DNA from: M55B129 sp034189085
Lineage (GTDB): Bacteria; Bacillota; Dethiobacteria; DTU022
Reading direction: 5' to 3'
Assembly (NCBI GenBank): GCA_034189085.1
Contig: JAXHVH010000007.1
Span: 1-64,000 of the forward strand
Length of the DNA: 64,000 bases
The position numbers were made by a program, and so were the translations under genes. The notes beneath the pieces were generated by a model. That model was not told where the DNA came from. It was given only the letters and a program-made list of their open reading frames with translations, and did no database searches. Each line of letters begins with the position of its first letter. Position 1 is the stretch's first letter. Shown here piece by piece: positions 49,789-57,613 of the stretch.

Positions 49789-51303
49789 TTAAACAAAGAA
49801 AGGTTTTTCTCTTTCCGCCCAGTCTAGGGATCTCTTCACCGCCTTGCGCCAGCCGCGGTAGAGGAAACGGCGTCTGTCTTCATCCATCCGGGGTTTAAAG
49901 AAGGCACTTTCCTGCCAGAGATCAGCAATAGCCTTTGTATCTTTCCAGAATCCACAGGCCAGGCCAGCAAGGTAAGCGGCGCCCAGGGCTGTTGTATCGG
50001 TCGTGGATGCACGCCTGACAACAGTTCCCGTTATATCAGCCTGAAACTGAAGTAAAAGATCCATTACACTGGCTCCGCCGTCCACCCGCAGTTCCTTCAG
50101 GGGTAAATCAGCATCGCGGCGCATTATTTCCAAAACATCCCTGGTCTGATAGGCCATTGCTTCGATAACAGCCCGGGCAAGGTGAGCTCTCGTTGTCCCA
50201 CCGGTAATCCCGATCAGCAAACCGCGGGCATAGGGATCCCAGTGGGGCGCGCCCAGGCCGGCAAAGGCAGGGACAAGATAAACTCCTTCATTGCTCTTCA
50301 CCTGGCCGGCCAGATCTTCCAGGTCAGAGGCTTCTTTAATCAACTGCAGGCCATCTCGCAGCCACTGCACAGCGGCTCCGGTGATAAAAATACTTCCTTC
50401 GAGAGCATATGAGACTTCCCCGTTCACTCCCCAGGCAATAGTGGTCAACAAACCATTATTTGAAGTGACGGCTTTTTCGCCGGTATTCATGAGCAGGAAT
50501 GAGCCGGTCCCATAAGTGTTCTTGGTCATTCCCGGTTGAAAACAGGCCTGGCCGAACAGGGCAGCCTGCTGATCACCGGCCATTCCACCGATGGGTACGG
50601 CAGAACCAAAAAACACATTGGGGTCGGTTTCACCATAAAGATGACTGCTCGGCAGTACTTTCGGCAGAACGCTGGCAGGTACTTTAAAGATCTTCAGCAG
50701 CGTCTCATCCCATTCCAGATAATGAATATTAAAGAGGAGGGTTCGCGAAGCATTTGAGTAGTCAGTGGCAAAAACACGGCCCCCGGTCAGGCGGTAAAGC
50801 AGATAGCTGTCCACTGTTCCGCAGGCCAGGGTTCCCTTTTCAGCAGCTTCTTTAACTTCAGGCAAATTTTCCATGGCCCAGCGCACTTTAGTGCCGGAAA
50901 AGTAGGGATCCAGCAGCAGGCCGGTCCGGCGCCTGATCCTGTCTTCCAGTCCTTCGTTCTTGAGCTGCCGGCACATATCAGCAGTGCGTCGGCACTGCCA
51001 GACAATCGCTCTTGTCAAAACTCTGCCGCTCTCTCGATCCCAGAACACTACTGTCTCCCGCTGATTGGTGATACCCATCGCTACCAGTTCGCTGGCGGAT
51101 ATTCCCGCTTCCTGCAGGGCCTGCTCAGTCGTCTTTAGAACGTTCCCCCAGATTTCATCAGGGTCTTGCTCCACCCAGCCAGGCTGCGGGTAATACTGCT
51201 TGTGTTCCAGGTTAACCCGGGCTTTCGAGAGCCCCTCACTGTTCCAGACAATGGCAGTCGTCCCCGTCGTCCCCTGGTCGATGGATAAAATATAGCCGCC
51301 GAT
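49789..51303 (-). CDS. glpK: Glycerol kinase, apparent non-canonical start
   Basis: Phosphorylates glycerol to sn-glycerol 3-phosphate, FGGY family. The N-terminal phosphate loop YILSIDQGTTGTTAIVW must be included for function. It also shows VAMGITNQRETVVFWDRESG, GGMAGDQQAALFGQACF, NTYGTGSFLLMNTG and VDGGASVMDLLLQFQADI. The reading is open upstream to the stop of the metallo-hydrolase, but it has no ATG, GTG or TTG before the phosphate loop; the first canonical codon (GTG 51174) would remove it. ATC at 51303-51301 lies eight bases after GGGGAGG and gives 504 residues, the normal family length. No glycerol facilitator or GlpD is nearby. Confidence 0.9.
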   Translation of the reverse strand: MGGYILSIDQGTTGTTAIVWNSEGLSKARVNLEHKQYYPQPGWVEQDPDEIWGNVLKTTEQALQEAGISASELVAMGITNQRETVVFWDRESGRVLTRAIVWQCRRTADMCRQLKNEGLEDRIRRRTGLLLDPYFSGTKVRWAMENLPEVKEAAEKGTLACGTVDSYLLYRLTGGRVFATDYSNASRTLLFNIHYLEWDETLLKIFKVPASVLPKVLPSSHLYGETDPNVFFGSAVPIGGMAGDQQAALFGQACFQPGMTKNTYGTGSFLLMNTGEKAVTSNNGLLTTIAWGVNGEVSYALEGSIFITGAAVQWLRDGLQLIKEASDLEDLAGQVKSNEGVYLVPAFAGLGAPHWDPYARGLLIGITGGTTRAHLARAVIEAMAYQTRDVLEIMRRDADLPLKELRVDGGASVMDLLLQFQADITGTVVRRASTTDTTALGAAYLAGLACGFWKDTKAIADLWQESAFFKPRMDEDRRRFLYRGWRKAVKRSLDWAEREKPFFV

Positions 51304-51384
51304 TTTGACCGCCTCCCCGTAAGTTTTACCGAAAACGACACTGATCCCGTTCCAACCCCCTGATGTAAAACCGTCCGAGCCAGA

Positions 51385-52386
51385 TCAAATCCACTGGTCC
51401 TCGCTGGCAGGCTCAAAAACAATTTTTTTACCCTGCTGATCCCGCCTGATTCTCCCTTCATACTCAAGATGGCGGATGTGGGCAAGGGCTTCACCCGTAG
51501 CAAACCATTTCTGCATCAGGGGAAAATCATCCCAGCCCTCGGCCACCAGATCCCAGGTCATCCGGGATGCAACATCAAAAGCGCTGACCGGGCCTGCTTC
51601 CCGCAGAATGGCCATTACTTCCTCCAGCCTCTGGCTGTGGTGCTCTTTAAGCTCTTCAATCCTTTTACGGCAATCAGTAAAAATGCGGCGATGCCCGGGT
51701 AACACGAGCTTAACCGACATCGTCCGAACACGATCCAGACTCCTAAAATAGTCGCCAAGGGGATCGCTTTCATCCAGCCAGGTTGTAATATTGGGGGTGA
51801 TATCACCAAGAATATGATCGCCGGAAAACAGCAGCTCCTGTTCCGGTTCATAGAGACAGATATGACCGGGAGAATGGCCGGGAGTCATTATACAGCGAAG
51901 TTCATAGCAGCCATACCGGATAACGTCACCATCTTCAACCATAGTGAAATCTTCCGGCTTTTTGGGCTCATAACGCTGGCCGGGATGTGAACCAATGGCC
52001 ACCTCCACCATTTCCATCGGGAATCCATGCCGTTCGGTCATCGACAGGATCATTTCCCAGATATTCTTATGGTTTAAGATTTCGGCATCAGGCCGGTTAA
52101 AATAAACGACAGAACTGCTTGCTGCAAATTCATCCACCAGGCCAATGTGATCTATATGCATGTGTGTCACAAAAAAGTCTGTTCTTTCAGGGTCCAGAGC
52201 CAGCTGCTCAAAAACATCTCTCATCGCTTCCCGGCAGGCACTGCGCTTCATCCCTGTATCGATAACCAGGTTGCGTTTTTCATCTTTGATGATGTAAGAA
52301 TTAGTTGCCTTTAGCGGATTACCGGGTAGAGGTATTTCTGCGCGATAAAGGGCTGGCTTTATTTCTTCAATGATTGTGGTTGCCAT
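51385..52386 (-). CDS. Metallo-beta-lactamase-fold hydrolase
   Basis: 333 residues. The metal-binding motif is THMHIDHIGL near residues 74-83 (H-x-H-x-D-H); further ligands are in TPGHSPGHICLYE and LLFSGDHILGD, and LVLPGHRRIF supplies the last histidine. The layout with a C-terminal winged-helix-like extension (about 240-330) matches the glyoxalase-II/LACTB2-like group. Substrate is unknown. It is upstream of glpK with an 81-base gap, same strand. Confidence 0.9.
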   Translation of the reverse strand: MATTIIEEIKPALYRAEIPLPGNPLKATNSYIIKDEKRNLVIDTGMKRSACREAMRDVFEQLALDPERTDFFVTHMHIDHIGLVDEFAASSSVVYFNRPDAEILNHKNIWEMILSMTERHGFPMEMVEVAIGSHPGQRYEPKKPEDFTMVEDGDVIRYGCYELRCIMTPGHSPGHICLYEPEQELLFSGDHILGDITPNITTWLDESDPLGDYFRSLDRVRTMSVKLVLPGHRRIFTDCRKRIEELKEHHSQRLEEVMAILREAGPVSAFDVASRMTWDLVAEGWDDFPLMQKWFATGEALAHIRHLEYEGRIRRDQQGKKIVFEPASEDQWI

Positions 52387-52448
52387 TTTTCCACTTCCCT
52401 TTGTCTTGGACTTTCTTCAACAAATATATATAATATCTCTTTTAATTT

Positions 52449-53618
52449 TTAATTCTGCTTCAGGTTTGAAAACTCCTCTTTAATTTTCTCCTGCAGGGCT
52501 GGATTGTCAAGCACTTTTAACCCGGTGATGGCCATAGCCCTGCCGGCGGCGAGCATTACTTCATACGCCTTTTCAGTATTGCAGAGAGCAGTGAATTCAA
52601 GAGTATGCCGCAGCACACATTGATCGTCGGTCAAAGCAAGGAGTACATATATGGAAGGGGTAACCCGGCTGACATTACCCATATCAATAGAACCGACCTC
52701 CCCGATTTGATCCGATTGAACAGTGTAACCAGCCCGGGGTAAGCTTTCAGCAAAAACATCGGCCAGGACACTGTTGCTGCACATCGCCTCATAAGGATAA
52801 TCGGATTGCTCAACTTCAAGGGTAGTGCCGGTAGCCGTGACGGCTCCCCGGGCACAGGCGATAACCTTTTCTACCGCCTCTTCCAGGTCAACACTATCGC
52901 GGGCCCTGACCAGGAATTCAGCAACAGCTCGGTCTGGTATCACATTGGTGGCCAGCCCTCCCTCAGTAATAATTCCGTGAACCCGGACATCATCTTTGAG
53001 ATGCTGCCGCAGGGCATTAATACCATTAAAGGTCTGAATCACGGCATCAAGAGCATTGCGTCCTTCCCATGGCTCAATGGCAGCATGGGCATTTTTACCG
53101 TGAAAAATAAACCGGTAATCACAGCAAGCCAGGGAGGTAACATTGATCCGCGTTGAACAGCTGGGATGGAACATCATCGCGGCATCGATGTCGTCAAATA
53201 CTCCCGTCCGCACCAGATCCACTTTTCCTCCATGGTCTTCTTCATCCGGTGTGCCAATTACCGAAACCCGACCAGGCCTTCCCTCCAGGGCAGCAGCCAG
53301 GGCTACTCCGGCAGCAACAGCGGCAATGGCAATCAGGTTATGGCCGCAACCGTGGCCAATTTCAGGTAAAGCATCATACTCGGAGCAAAATCCGATATGG
53401 TATCCCTCTTCCCCGTAAGTGGCCATAAAGGCTGTTTTCAAACCCCCAACGCCTCGCCAGACCTTAAATCCTTTCTCTTCCAGATAAGCGGTGATCAGAT
53501 CGGAAGCAAAGAATTCTTCACCGCCTACTTCCGGATGGCTATGAATATCCCGGGACATCTTAATTAATTTGTCCCGTTCCTCCTCGATTTTGCTATGAAT
53601 AGTCCGGTAACCGTTCAT
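52449..53618 (-). CDS. M20-family amidohydrolase
   Basis: 389 residues, M20D-type peptidase/aminoacylase. Visible: RDIHSHPEVGGEEFFASDLI near residues 27-46, EYDALPEIGHGCGHNLIAIA near 83-102 with metal-binding histidines, GTPDEEDHGGKVDLV with the catalytic glutamate pair, and FHGKNAHAAIEPWEGRNALDA in the lid domain. These resemble p-aminobenzoyl-glutamate hydrolase subunit B and indole-acetamide-type hydrolases. The start could be the GTG at 53630 or the ATG at 53618; neither has a strong site. Its neighbours suggest catabolism of scavenged amides or peptides. Confidence 0.88.
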   Translation of the reverse strand: MNGYRTIHSKIEEERDKLIKMSRDIHSHPEVGGEEFFASDLITAYLEEKGFKVWRGVGGLKTAFMATYGEEGYHIGFCSEYDALPEIGHGCGHNLIAIAAVAAGVALAAALEGRPGRVSVIGTPDEEDHGGKVDLVRTGVFDDIDAAMMFHPSCSTRINVTSLACCDYRFIFHGKNAHAAIEPWEGRNALDAVIQTFNGINALRQHLKDDVRVHGIITEGGLATNVIPDRAVAEFLVRARDSVDLEEAVEKVIACARGAVTATGTTLEVEQSDYPYEAMCSNSVLADVFAESLPRAGYTVQSDQIGEVGSIDMGNVSRVTPSIYVLLALTDDQCVLRHTLEFTALCNTEKAYEVMLAAGRAMAITGLKVLDNPALQEKIKEEFSNLKQN

Positions 53619-53832
53619 AATCTTAACCACCGTCTTTCCTGATTTTTAGCCTCATTATAACTGCTTTTTCCCTCTTTGCCCAGCGGTATACAGCCGGCAA
53701 AAAACATAACAGCAACCGCTGTGATTGTATAACTTCATTATGTTCTTAACCAGGCGCCAGCCTGTAATTATACCAGGCATTTTCTGTAACTTTAACCGGT
53801 TCCCTCACACCGGGAAGTGGGCAAAATTCGCT

Positions 53833-55458
53833 CTATTCAACAGGACGCAGCTGTTCGTAGGTATCGACTACATTGGTGAAGACAACCGGCCCATTCTGCG
53901 GATTGCAAACCCAGCCCTCGTAGCGATCAGTCCGGTATGCCTGAAGCTCTGGGTCATAGGAAAGGACAATGTAGGCGGCATCATCGTAAAAAATACGCTG
54001 CATTTCGTGAACGATTTCGCACCTTTCATTACAATCCATAGCCCTCTGCTGGCGGAGATGCATTTCATCATACTGAGGGTTGGAATAAAAACAGTCGCTC
54101 CAGGACATGATTTCATCAGTAGTTACCACTTTCAGGATCGACGTAGGATCCACATCAACGAACCAACCCCAGATAAACATGTCGAAATCACCTTCGTAGA
54201 TCCGATCTGTGAGAGTCCTTTCATCGAGCAAAGTGACTGTTAAAGCAATGCCAACCTCTTCCAGCATGTCCTTAATCATGTCGCCGGCTTTTAGATTGTC
54301 GGGTGATTCGGATCGGAGGAGCAGGCTAAAATCAAGGGGCTCACCATCAGGGTTAACCCTGATTCCGTCGGCCCCGGGGGTGTAACCAGCCTCCTCCAGG
54401 ATTTCCTTTGCCTTTTCAGGATTATGGGCACGAAAGTCGTCGCCCGGATCATAGTGCCAGTATTCAAAAAGAGGCGGAACGATGGTTGAACCGACTGTTC
54501 CATAACCGAGATAGGCTGTATCAATAATTTCCTGCCGATCAATGGCATACTCGACGGCTACACGAATATTTTTGTCAAGCAACAGGGGATTACCGAGAGA
54601 AGCAGGATCTTCCCATACATTGAAAGCAAGCTCAGTAAATGAAGGCGAATCGGCTGCCAGAGTAACAATCTTGGGATCGCCGGCTTCTTCAAGTGCTTTC
54701 AACTGCGCTCCCGGAACAGCAGTGATGATGTCAAGCTCGCCTTCTTTCAGCGCTTCGATCATCAGGTCGGTATTGTCATAGATCATAAAAATAACTTCGT
54801 CCAGTACCGGTGCTCCCTTGAAGTACTGCTCATTGACAACCATCCTGGTAAATTCGTCTTTACGCTGCTCCACAACCTGAAAGGGGCCGGTCCCGACGGG
54901 AGTCTCATTGGCAAATTCACCCTCGGCATCGGCAGGATCGATTTCTGACCAGATATGTTCGGGCAAAATGGGAACGAGAATCTGGGGCATCCAGGCAATT
55001 GGCTCATCCGTTTTAATGGTCAGGGTATCCTCATCGATTACCTTGATCTCTTCCATCGGGGCCACATAATCATAGAAATACCCGAGCTCGTTATCGCGGA
55101 TATATTCATAGGTAAATTTCACATCACCAGCACTGAAGGGTTCCCCATCATGCCAGGTAACCCCTTCCTGGAGATTGAAAGTCCAGACAAGGTCATCCTC
55201 ATCTACCGTCCACTCACGGGCCAGGTTTGGTATAACATTCATATTTTCATCCCAGCTGATCAGCATATTGTAATTGAGGTTCATAATTTCATAAGCCTGG
55301 TAAGACCAGATCTGCATGGGGTTGAGGCTCTCGATCTCCCGTAGGAAACCAACCCGCAGGATATAACTTTCTTCCTCTCCTTCACCACAGCCGGGCAAAA
55401 AGAACACTGCAGTCAACAGAATAGCCATAACCGGGGTTAAAAATGTTATTTTACGCAT
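53833..55458 (-). CDS. Peptide/solute-binding lipoprotein of an ABC transporter (family 5), orphan
   Basis: 541 residues. A signal peptide with lipobox LPGC is followed by an acidic start and the SBP_bac_5 fold (GVTWHDGEPFSAGDVKFTYE, VPPLFEYWHYDP, and a typical end DAAYIVLSYDPELQAY). ATG 55458 lies eight bases after GGAGGATATCGCTC. No permease or ATPase gene is adjacent, so it probably feeds a transporter encoded elsewhere or acts as an extracellular binding protein. Oligopeptide or dipeptide is the commonest ligand of this family. The ligand cannot be told from the sequence. Confidence 0.92.
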   Translation of the reverse strand: MRKITFLTPVMAILLTAVFFLPGCGEGEEESYILRVGFLREIESLNPMQIWSYQAYEIMNLNYNMLISWDENMNVIPNLAREWTVDEDDLVWTFNLQEGVTWHDGEPFSAGDVKFTYEYIRDNELGYFYDYVAPMEEIKVIDEDTLTIKTDEPIAWMPQILVPILPEHIWSEIDPADAEGEFANETPVGTGPFQVVEQRKDEFTRMVVNEQYFKGAPVLDEVIFMIYDNTDLMIEALKEGELDIITAVPGAQLKALEEAGDPKIVTLAADSPSFTELAFNVWEDPASLGNPLLLDKNIRVAVEYAIDRQEIIDTAYLGYGTVGSTIVPPLFEYWHYDPGDDFRAHNPEKAKEILEEAGYTPGADGIRVNPDGEPLDFSLLLRSESPDNLKAGDMIKDMLEEVGIALTVTLLDERTLTDRIYEGDFDMFIWGWFVDVDPTSILKVVTTDEIMSWSDCFYSNPQYDEMHLRQQRAMDCNERCEIVHEMQRIFYDDAAYIVLSYDPELQAYRTDRYEGWVCNPQNGPVVFTNVVDTYEQLRPVE

Positions 55459-55768
55459 GAGCGATATCCTCCATATGCCATTATTTATTTTCAACAGTTA
55501 GAATTACTTTCCACTGCACTAATTTATTCAAGTATAACTGCCTATTTATGTAATATATTACATATTTATAATTGAAATAACTATACCAGACTTAAATCTT
55601 TAAAACCATAATACCATCAATTCAAATTCTTTATATGCTTCATCGGCCAATAAATGATTTTCTTTTTTCATCAACCCACTAATTATGCTACAGACTGGAA
55701 GCACAACAATATGTTATAATGTGAAAAAATATTACTTCTGCATTTTGACAAAGATAGGAGTTGATCTG
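55459..55768. other. 310-base divergent promoter region
   Basis: It separates the solute-binding gene (minus) from the acidic lipoprotein (plus). It contains a perfect 16-base palindrome (55548-55563) and a TATAAT at 55712-55717 upstream of the lipoprotein gene. A TATACT on the minus strand near 55536 may serve the solute-binding gene. Confidence 0.5.
55548..55563. promoter_or_regulatory. 16-base AT palindrome, candidate operator
   Basis: ATGTAATATATTACAT is a perfect palindrome. It lies close to where the -35 box of the solute-binding gene promoter would be, so it could bind a dimeric regulator. AT-rich palindromes also occur by chance, so the call is tentative. Confidence 0.45.
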
Positions 55769-56290
55769 ATGCTCACCAGGTCGAGAATTATGCTGCTTCT
55801 TATAGCAGTAGCCCTTTTTTTACCGCTTTTAAGCGGCTGCAGCCTGCTGATTCCTTTCAGGTCCGAAACTGACAAAGCCGAAGAACCATTAGCTGAAACC
55901 TTTGAGGTAGTGATCACAGAAATGGAACCCGCAGACGATTTTACTGATGAACATACCGCCGTTAACGAGGAAGTCGCAGAAGAAGTTGTTGTCCCTTCCG
56001 ATAAAAGCGACCGTCTTCCCGGCAGCCTGAACTGGGACAGCATCGCTCTCTATGCCTCTGGAAAAGACTTTTACCGCGAGGGCGGCCTGAAGACCGAAGG
56101 GTTTACCGGTAAGAAAACCAAAACTGAACAGCCTGACGTCACGGCAGAAGCTGAAACTGCTGCGGAAGATCCTACCATATACGTGACTACAGAGGAAGAT
56201 ACTGCCGACTGGGGAGTGCCTATCATCGAGGACGGAGACGATGATGATGACGATGACGATGACGACGGTGATTGGTACAATCTGGATTGA
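55769..56290 (+). CDS. Acidic hypothetical lipoprotein
   Basis: 173 residues from ATG 55769, which follows TAGGAGTTGATCTG. A signal peptide with lipobox LLSGC is followed by a strongly acidic body and a run of ten aspartates near the C-terminus (GDDDDDDDDDDG region), ending in WYNLD. A possible small motif LNWDSIALYASGKDFYREGG lies in the middle. I recognise no family. The poly-Asp run suggests calcium or other cation binding at the cell surface (inference). Next gene 54 bases on is similar in style. Confidence 0.75.
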   Translation: MLTRSRIMLLLIAVALFLPLLSGCSLLIPFRSETDKAEEPLAETFEVVITEMEPADDFTDEHTAVNEEVAEEVVVPSDKSDRLPGSLNWDSIALYASGKDFYREGGLKTEGFTGKKTKTEQPDVTAEAETAAEDPTIYVTTEEDTADWGVPIIEDGDDDDDDDDDDGDWYNLD

Positions 56291-56344
56291 CCGGATAAAC
56301 GATCGACCCTTTTACTGTTTGCTCTTTATCGGAGGTGATTGAGG

Positions 56345-56686
56345 ATGGACACCAGAAAAGTTGTTATGGTCGGATTGCTCATTCTTCTGCTCGTAATGGT
56401 AAGCTGCGGCTGTGGGGAAGAAAAAGTTGTTCCGGAAGAAGATGAAATTAGCGGCCAGGCAGAAGAAGAAATCGAAACAACCATAGTCCCGGATGATGAA
56501 ACAGCTGAAGATGAAACAGAGGACAGCGAGGGACCATCTGAAGAACCCCGGGAGGTTGAAACCGACAGCGATGAGCAGTCCGGGACCACCCCTCACCCGG
56601 GAACCGTTTTCAAACATGAAGTAAAAATGAATATAGACGGAGTGGTGGAAAAAGATCTTAACGAGGGATGGTGGGAAGAACCCTGA
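56345..56686 (+). CDS. Small acidic hypothetical lipoprotein
   Basis: 113 residues from ATG 56345, eight bases after GGAGGTGA. A signal peptide with a cysteine lipobox (MVSCGCGEE) is followed by a Glu-rich linker and a short C-terminal segment (HEVKMNIDGVVEKDLNEGWW). No known domain. It resembles the preceding acidic lipoprotein in composition and probably forms an operon with it. Confidence 0.72.
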   Translation: MDTRKVVMVGLLILLLVMVSCGCGEEKVVPEEDEISGQAEEEIETTIVPDDETAEDETEDSEGPSEEPREVETDSDEQSGTTPHPGTVFKHEVKMNIDGVVEKDLNEGWWEEP

Positions 56687-56693
56687 TTGTCCA

Positions 56694-57518
56694 TCACTGC
56701 CGATCCATACTTCCCGGGGAAAAACCCTCCAGGTCAAGGGTTACATAGAAATAACCAAGGTTGCGGAAATAACTGACTATATCACTGCGCCTGGAGAGGA
56801 CAATCTGAAAACCTGTAATATTTACTTCAATGCGGGCCAGCTGTCCATGACAGCGAACCCGCATTTCATTTACCAGGCCTATGCGACGCAGAAAGGCCTC
56901 CGCTTCAGCCACTTTCCTGATTTCATCCGCGGTCAGCGAATGCCCGTATGGAAATCGCGAAGCGAAGCAGGCTTCCGCCGGCTTATCCCAGGTCGGTAAA
57001 CCGGAATCCCGGGAGAGTAGCCTGATCTCCTGTTTATCAAGGGCTGCTTCCTGCAATGGACGGCGGATATTCAACTCATCAAGGGCGAGCATTCCTGGTC
57101 GCTCTTCAAAACGATCACCGCTATGGGAGCCGTCCAAAAGAACATGCCTGCCCCGTTCAGCTATTGCTGCGAGCATTTTCACATAGATAGTTTTTTTACA
57201 GTAATAACATCTGTTTCGCTCATTTTTCTCGATAGCGGGAAGAGACAAAATATTGAGGTTCAGAACAAGGTGTTCCGCACCCAGCTTTTCCGCCAGAGAA
57301 ACCGCTCCTTCCACCGCAGCCTGACCTGTTAGCTCCGTGCTGACCGTCACAGCCAGCACATTTCCCCTGCCAAGGACAGTCAAAGCCCTGTACAGCAGGT
57401 AGGTGCTGTCCGTTCCACCGGAAAAGGCCACTGCCACCCGGTCAAATCCACCCAGGATGGAATCAAGCCGCTTCTCCTTTTCGCTGGCCACAGGATGGCC
57501 CATTTCGTTACCCATCAT
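56694..57518 (-). CDS. larE: ATP-dependent sacrificial sulfur transferase LarE-like
   Basis: 274 residues of the PP-loop ATP pyrophosphatase family. VAFSGGTDSTYLLYRAL near residues 27-44 is the ATP loop; RNRCYYCKKTIY near 105 and KPAEACFASRFPYGHSLT near 165 (the latter holding the cysteine that donates sulfur in LarE) are typical. LarE builds the nickel-pincer cofactor of lactate racemase from pyridinium dicarboxylate, but no LarA, LarB or LarC is in the window. A 57548-57578 hairpin covers the longer start at 57557, so I use ATG 57518 after CAGGGATA. Confidence 0.88.
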   Translation of the reverse strand: MMGNEMGHPVASEKEKRLDSILGGFDRVAVAFSGGTDSTYLLYRALTVLGRGNVLAVTVSTELTGQAAVEGAVSLAEKLGAEHLVLNLNILSLPAIEKNERNRCYYCKKTIYVKMLAAIAERGRHVLLDGSHSGDRFEERPGMLALDELNIRRPLQEAALDKQEIRLLSRDSGLPTWDKPAEACFASRFPYGHSLTADEIRKVAEAEAFLRRIGLVNEMRVRCHGQLARIEVNITGFQIVLSRRSDIVSYFRNLGYFYVTLDLEGFSPGSMDRQ

Positions 57519-57547
57519 TATCCCTGCATCCTGTCCAATGAGTGAAA

Positions 57548-57578
57548 GCGGGGACACACTCTCCAGGCATGTCCCCGC
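57548..57578 (-). terminator. Hairpin after the symporter gene
   Basis: GCGGGGACA and TGTCCCCGC are perfect nine-base arms. It lies between the symporter stop (57614) and larE, both on the minus strand, and can terminate the symporter message. The following CTTTC is a weak U-tract. Confidence 0.5.
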
Positions 57579-57613
57579 CTGACATCATTTTTTAGTTTAC
57601 TCTTATTCTTCCT

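Noticed and set aside
57503..57557. Longer larE start at GTG 57557
   Set aside because: That codon lies inside the arm region of a terminator-like hairpin (57548-57578) and adds residues not expected in the family.
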